Below are positions 61,178 to 64,000 of a DNA stretch of 64,000 nucleotides, piece by piece. Under the pieces are notes generated by a model that was not told the DNA's origin, did no database searches, and saw only the letters and a program-made list of their open reading frames with translations. A program made the position numbers and the translations under genes. The stretch is from Rhodocollybia butyracea. Lineage: Eukaryota; Basidiomycota; Agaricomycetes; Agaricales; Omphalotaceae. Position 1 is the first letter of the stretch. Each line of letters opens with the position of its first letter. The stretch lies in NCBI GenBank assembly GCA_015501585.1, contig JADNRY010000056.1, positions 62,001-126,000 on the forward strand. The letters are read 5' to 3'.

Positions 61178-62890
61178 ATGAGTACCCCACCAACTGTTGA
61201 CCTGGAGGCGTTGAAGGCTGCTTTTTCAGAAAAGTGTACAAAATCTTCTAATGTCTGTTTCGACAACTCTCGCATATACGAAGCAGGTTTTCAGGCGACG
61301 AAACCAAAGAACGAGGATAAAACGGTGTTCTTCGAATCCAGGCTGGGATTAATGGTGGCTCTTTTCGATGGTTTGCGATCTCTTGATAAATTAAAGTTCT
61401 ACAGTTGACTTTACCAAAGGTCATTTTTCCGACGAATTGTCAGAATACGCATCCCAAACACTTCCTGCCCTACTGTGCGCTCGCATAGAGCAAACCTTGG
61501 CTGAAAAGGGCTGCAGTCTTGGGGATGCTGTGACGGAGTCACTCATCAAAGGCATCGAGGATTATGATCGCTCACTGCTGTACGATGGTGTTATCAATGA
61601 ATTTCCACAAAAGGATCAGACCGACTGGTCAGACCCAGTGTGGCACGATCAGGATGAAATTTGGCTTGTGCTAGGCTGGTTAAGAGAGCACCCAAAGTTC
61701 CAGAGGGCTCGTTATGCCGTCGTTGGAACGACAGCCCTTGTTGCCTTCATCGACAAAGCTAAAGAAAATGTATGGGTAGCGTCGCTTGGAGATTCTGATG
61801 CGTGTTTGTTATTCTCCTCTCCTTGGCCTGCACCATCTCAAAATATCATAAGTTCTAGGGGAGAGGAGCTTGGATGGATCGAGTTGGGATGTAACACGAT
61901 TAAGTGACTTTCACAATGGCCGCAACCCTGAAGAAGTCAAACGGCTTGAGAAAGAACATCCGGGGGAGCCTCCAGTCATCCGTTATGAACGTGTACTTGG
62001 GAATCTTGCAGTTACACGAGGTATGTTCGCGTACTCTGATTCAAACTTCTACCCACTGAGATTGTTGTTTGTTAGCATTGGGTGACCACCAGCTCAAAAC
62101 CCCTTACCTTTTGCACAACACGTCCTTGGAGTTATCTGGCCTGTGCCTTACCTCCCTGAGTTCTTCAATAGAGCAATGGTCGAACCAGGTCATACAAGTC
62201 CTCCCTACATCTCTGCTACCCTACAGTCTGCCACTACCCTCTTTTGAAACCTGGGGATATTCTCATCCTTTCCTCTGATGGATTGGCTTTTGAATTGAGG
62301 GACTTTTCGGAGGAGGATAAGTTGTTGGCGGTGGTATCCCTCGCTGCCGCCACCAGTTTGAACTCATTACCCACCAGGAACGCACTATGGTCAGAGAAAC
62401 TTGGGCATGGGTTTATTGGCTCTGCTGAAGGTGATAATCCTGCCGAGCGTTTGATCAAAAATGTCTGCTTTGGGACGAACTTGGAGCAAATGGCGGAGGC
62501 AGTCAAGCCATCGCAACAATGGGACGATATTTCGGCATTGGTGTTATTCCTGTGATTACTTAATGTGATTCAACTTTGGGCTAGTAACGTACATTGGCGC
62601 GCTACGACATCGACCCCCGACACCCCATTTTTTAAGAAATGATCATCAGTAAGTACGAGGTTGGGGGGGACCTTCCAACTGCACAGGATCCTTCTCGAGT
62701 TTCCCTCTTGCGTTTGTCCTACTCTGCTCAACGTAAGATCTCGATAGGATTTGAGCTTAAAACTAACTGGAACAGGAGGACGACTTCAAGTATTGGTGTA
62801 ATGGACTCGGAACGGGATCCGCCTATGCAAACACAGAGTCTAAAAGAATTGTTAAGGCAGCTACTTTTCCTTGTGGGTGTTGCTGAACGG
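61111..62890 (+). repeat. PP2C tandem array, unit 3 (3' end diverged)
   Basis: Third unit. Its downstream spacer can be followed to about 62890, after which similarity fades. Confidence 0.8.
61178..62555 (+). pseudogene. PP2C-family phosphatase, copy 3, frameshifted
   Basis: The first three exons match copies 1 and 2 (MSTPPTVDLEALKAAFSEKC, NEDKTVFFE, GTTALVAFIDKAKENVWVAS). In the last exon one C is missing from the run at 62098-62103, a second C is missing at about 62218-62222, and there is a three-base gain near 62235. The main frame then runs into a stop at about 62276-62278. It thus loses the SSDGL and WDDISALVLFL metal-ligand region, which survives in another frame (62244-62555). As read, the product would lack part of the active site. 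Sequencing error at C-runs is possible, but two independent losses make a real pseudogene more likely. Confidence 0.75.
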
Positions 62891-64000
62891 ATCCTTAGAG
62901 GACAAAGAAAAGGGACGGAAAACAACCGACATCCTCAGGCACCCCCGCTCAGGACCCAAGGATATTACGACGTTAAGAGTTGTTCCATAATCTGATACTC
63001 AAGCAGCTCGCGAGTTGCGACCTCAATCGTGAATATTGAATCTTGTGGACAATGGGCATTTACATCGGGATCGAAAAAAATATCTGCTCGATGGAAATGA
63101 TACGAGTATATGCCTAGTGATGCATTCGAGGCTATCTGATAGGACAACTCCGTTCACCTTCCGTCCGACATGAACGCGGCTTTCACTGGACCTGACATAC
63201 TGGAAGTGAAGACGCTTTCGGATTTTACTGTCTGATACGTTCCTTTGGTCACCGAGTCCCAGTCAAATTGGATGACGAGCACGGCCAAGACTCACGGTTA
63301 AAAATCTATCAACATCTCGACAAATATCAAGGCGACTTAGCCCATAGCTGTAGAGTCTAGATGAAGGTTCCATCTACTGTATCCTGCCAACCCCCTTCTG
63401 GAAGAATTGTTCAACGAACACCGACACCGACCTGTACAATAATAAATTCAGTTTATGTTAGATGCTCGGTCCTTCGCGAATAAAAAACGAGTTACTCACA
63501 TTCTAGAGTCCATTCACTCAATCCAAGGACATGAGTACATACTCAAGAATGAGAAAGTTTTTACGAATGAAATCCGATCGTACCCGTTTCAGCCGAAAAT
63601 GCCCATTTGAGCTCATTTGGGCTTATTTCTGTCCATTTCTGCCTGATCCTCTGCCCATTTCCGCTTAGCCGATGTTCACTAGCACTAGGGGCCCTCAAAC
63701 GCGGCATACTGTTGCATTACCTCCATTCCGAAATACCACCGCCGACTCGCAGCATCTTACTGACAACCACTGAGGACAACAGCACCACCAGTAACGTACA
63801 GAATGCCACTGAAACTGAAAACCTTCAATCGGACGAGTGAATCTTGGAATCTGGCAAACGAGCGTTAAAAGTACGCCAAAGACAAGTGATCCGGGTGAGA
63901 GGACAGTGAGAAAGACGGTAGCGAAGGCGACTGTCGAAGTAGTGCATCCACCATATCGCTGACCAGAGACTGCGTTTTAAATTGTATCGGCATGATATCG
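62556..64000. other. Repeat-unit remnant and gene-free right end
   Basis: Up to about 62890 this is the diverged spacer of PP2C unit 3. After that, no gene, repeat array or RNA gene was recognised to the window edge. The 77-codon frame at 63607-63840 has no known motif. Confidence 0.45.

Overview
This is nuclear chromosomal DNA from a fungus, most likely a mushroom-forming basidiomycete (Agaricomycetes). Genes on both strands are split by many short introns (mostly about 45-60 nt, GT...AG). The gene set is fungal: an RNA-silencing RdRP, a Pmp3 proteolipid, an Agaricomycete-type divergent G-alpha, mitochondrial Lon, Rpn1, Mlh1, B-type cyclins, a fungal TKL-type kinase and an Ort1-type carrier. 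No CRISPR array, prokaryotic operon, rRNA or convincing tRNA was seen. All gene models were read by eye from the sequence, so outer limits and the listed introns are proposals.

Layout. 1-10.7 kb: RNA-dependent RNA polymerase (+), Pmp3 (-), a 3-kb gene-poor stretch, then a seven-helix receptor-like membrane protein (+). 11.8-22.7 kb: a CBS-domain protein (+), a 1,494-residue La-motif (LARP-type) RNA-binding protein (+) and a protein kinase with a long charged tail (-). 22.7-25.4 kb is a gene desert. 25.4-31.9 kb: divergent G-protein alpha subunit (+), mitochondrial ornithine carrier (-), PTEN-type phosphatase (-). 32.1-45.1 kb is a dense housekeeping block: B-type cyclin, Lon protease, a second B-type cyclin and proteasome subunit Rpn1, all (+).

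45.7-62.9 kb is the dynamic part. A segment of about 1.8 kb carrying a zinc-free MDR-type oxidoreductase gene plus the first exon of MLH1 has been duplicated. One copy sits beside the intact MLH1, and the other ends in an orphan MLH1 fragment. Between them lies about 1.4 kb of unidentified sequence. After MLH1 (+) and a secreted histidine acid phosphatase (-), a decayed third piece of the oxidoreductase gene sits directly in front of a tandem array of three PP2C phosphatase genes in about 2.0-kb units. The third PP2C copy is frameshifted. The last 1.1 kb holds no recognisable gene.

Functional links are loose, as expected for a fungal chromosome. Signalling components (7TM receptor-like protein, G-alpha, PTEN, TKL kinase, PP2Cs) and cell-cycle/proteolysis genes (two cyclins, Lon, Rpn1) are present, but nothing shows they are co-regulated. 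I did not find a clearly new multi-gene system. The most interesting signals are the linked recent duplications, the cyclin-Lon-cyclin arrangement, the probable micro-introns, and the G-alpha with an altered catalytic residue.
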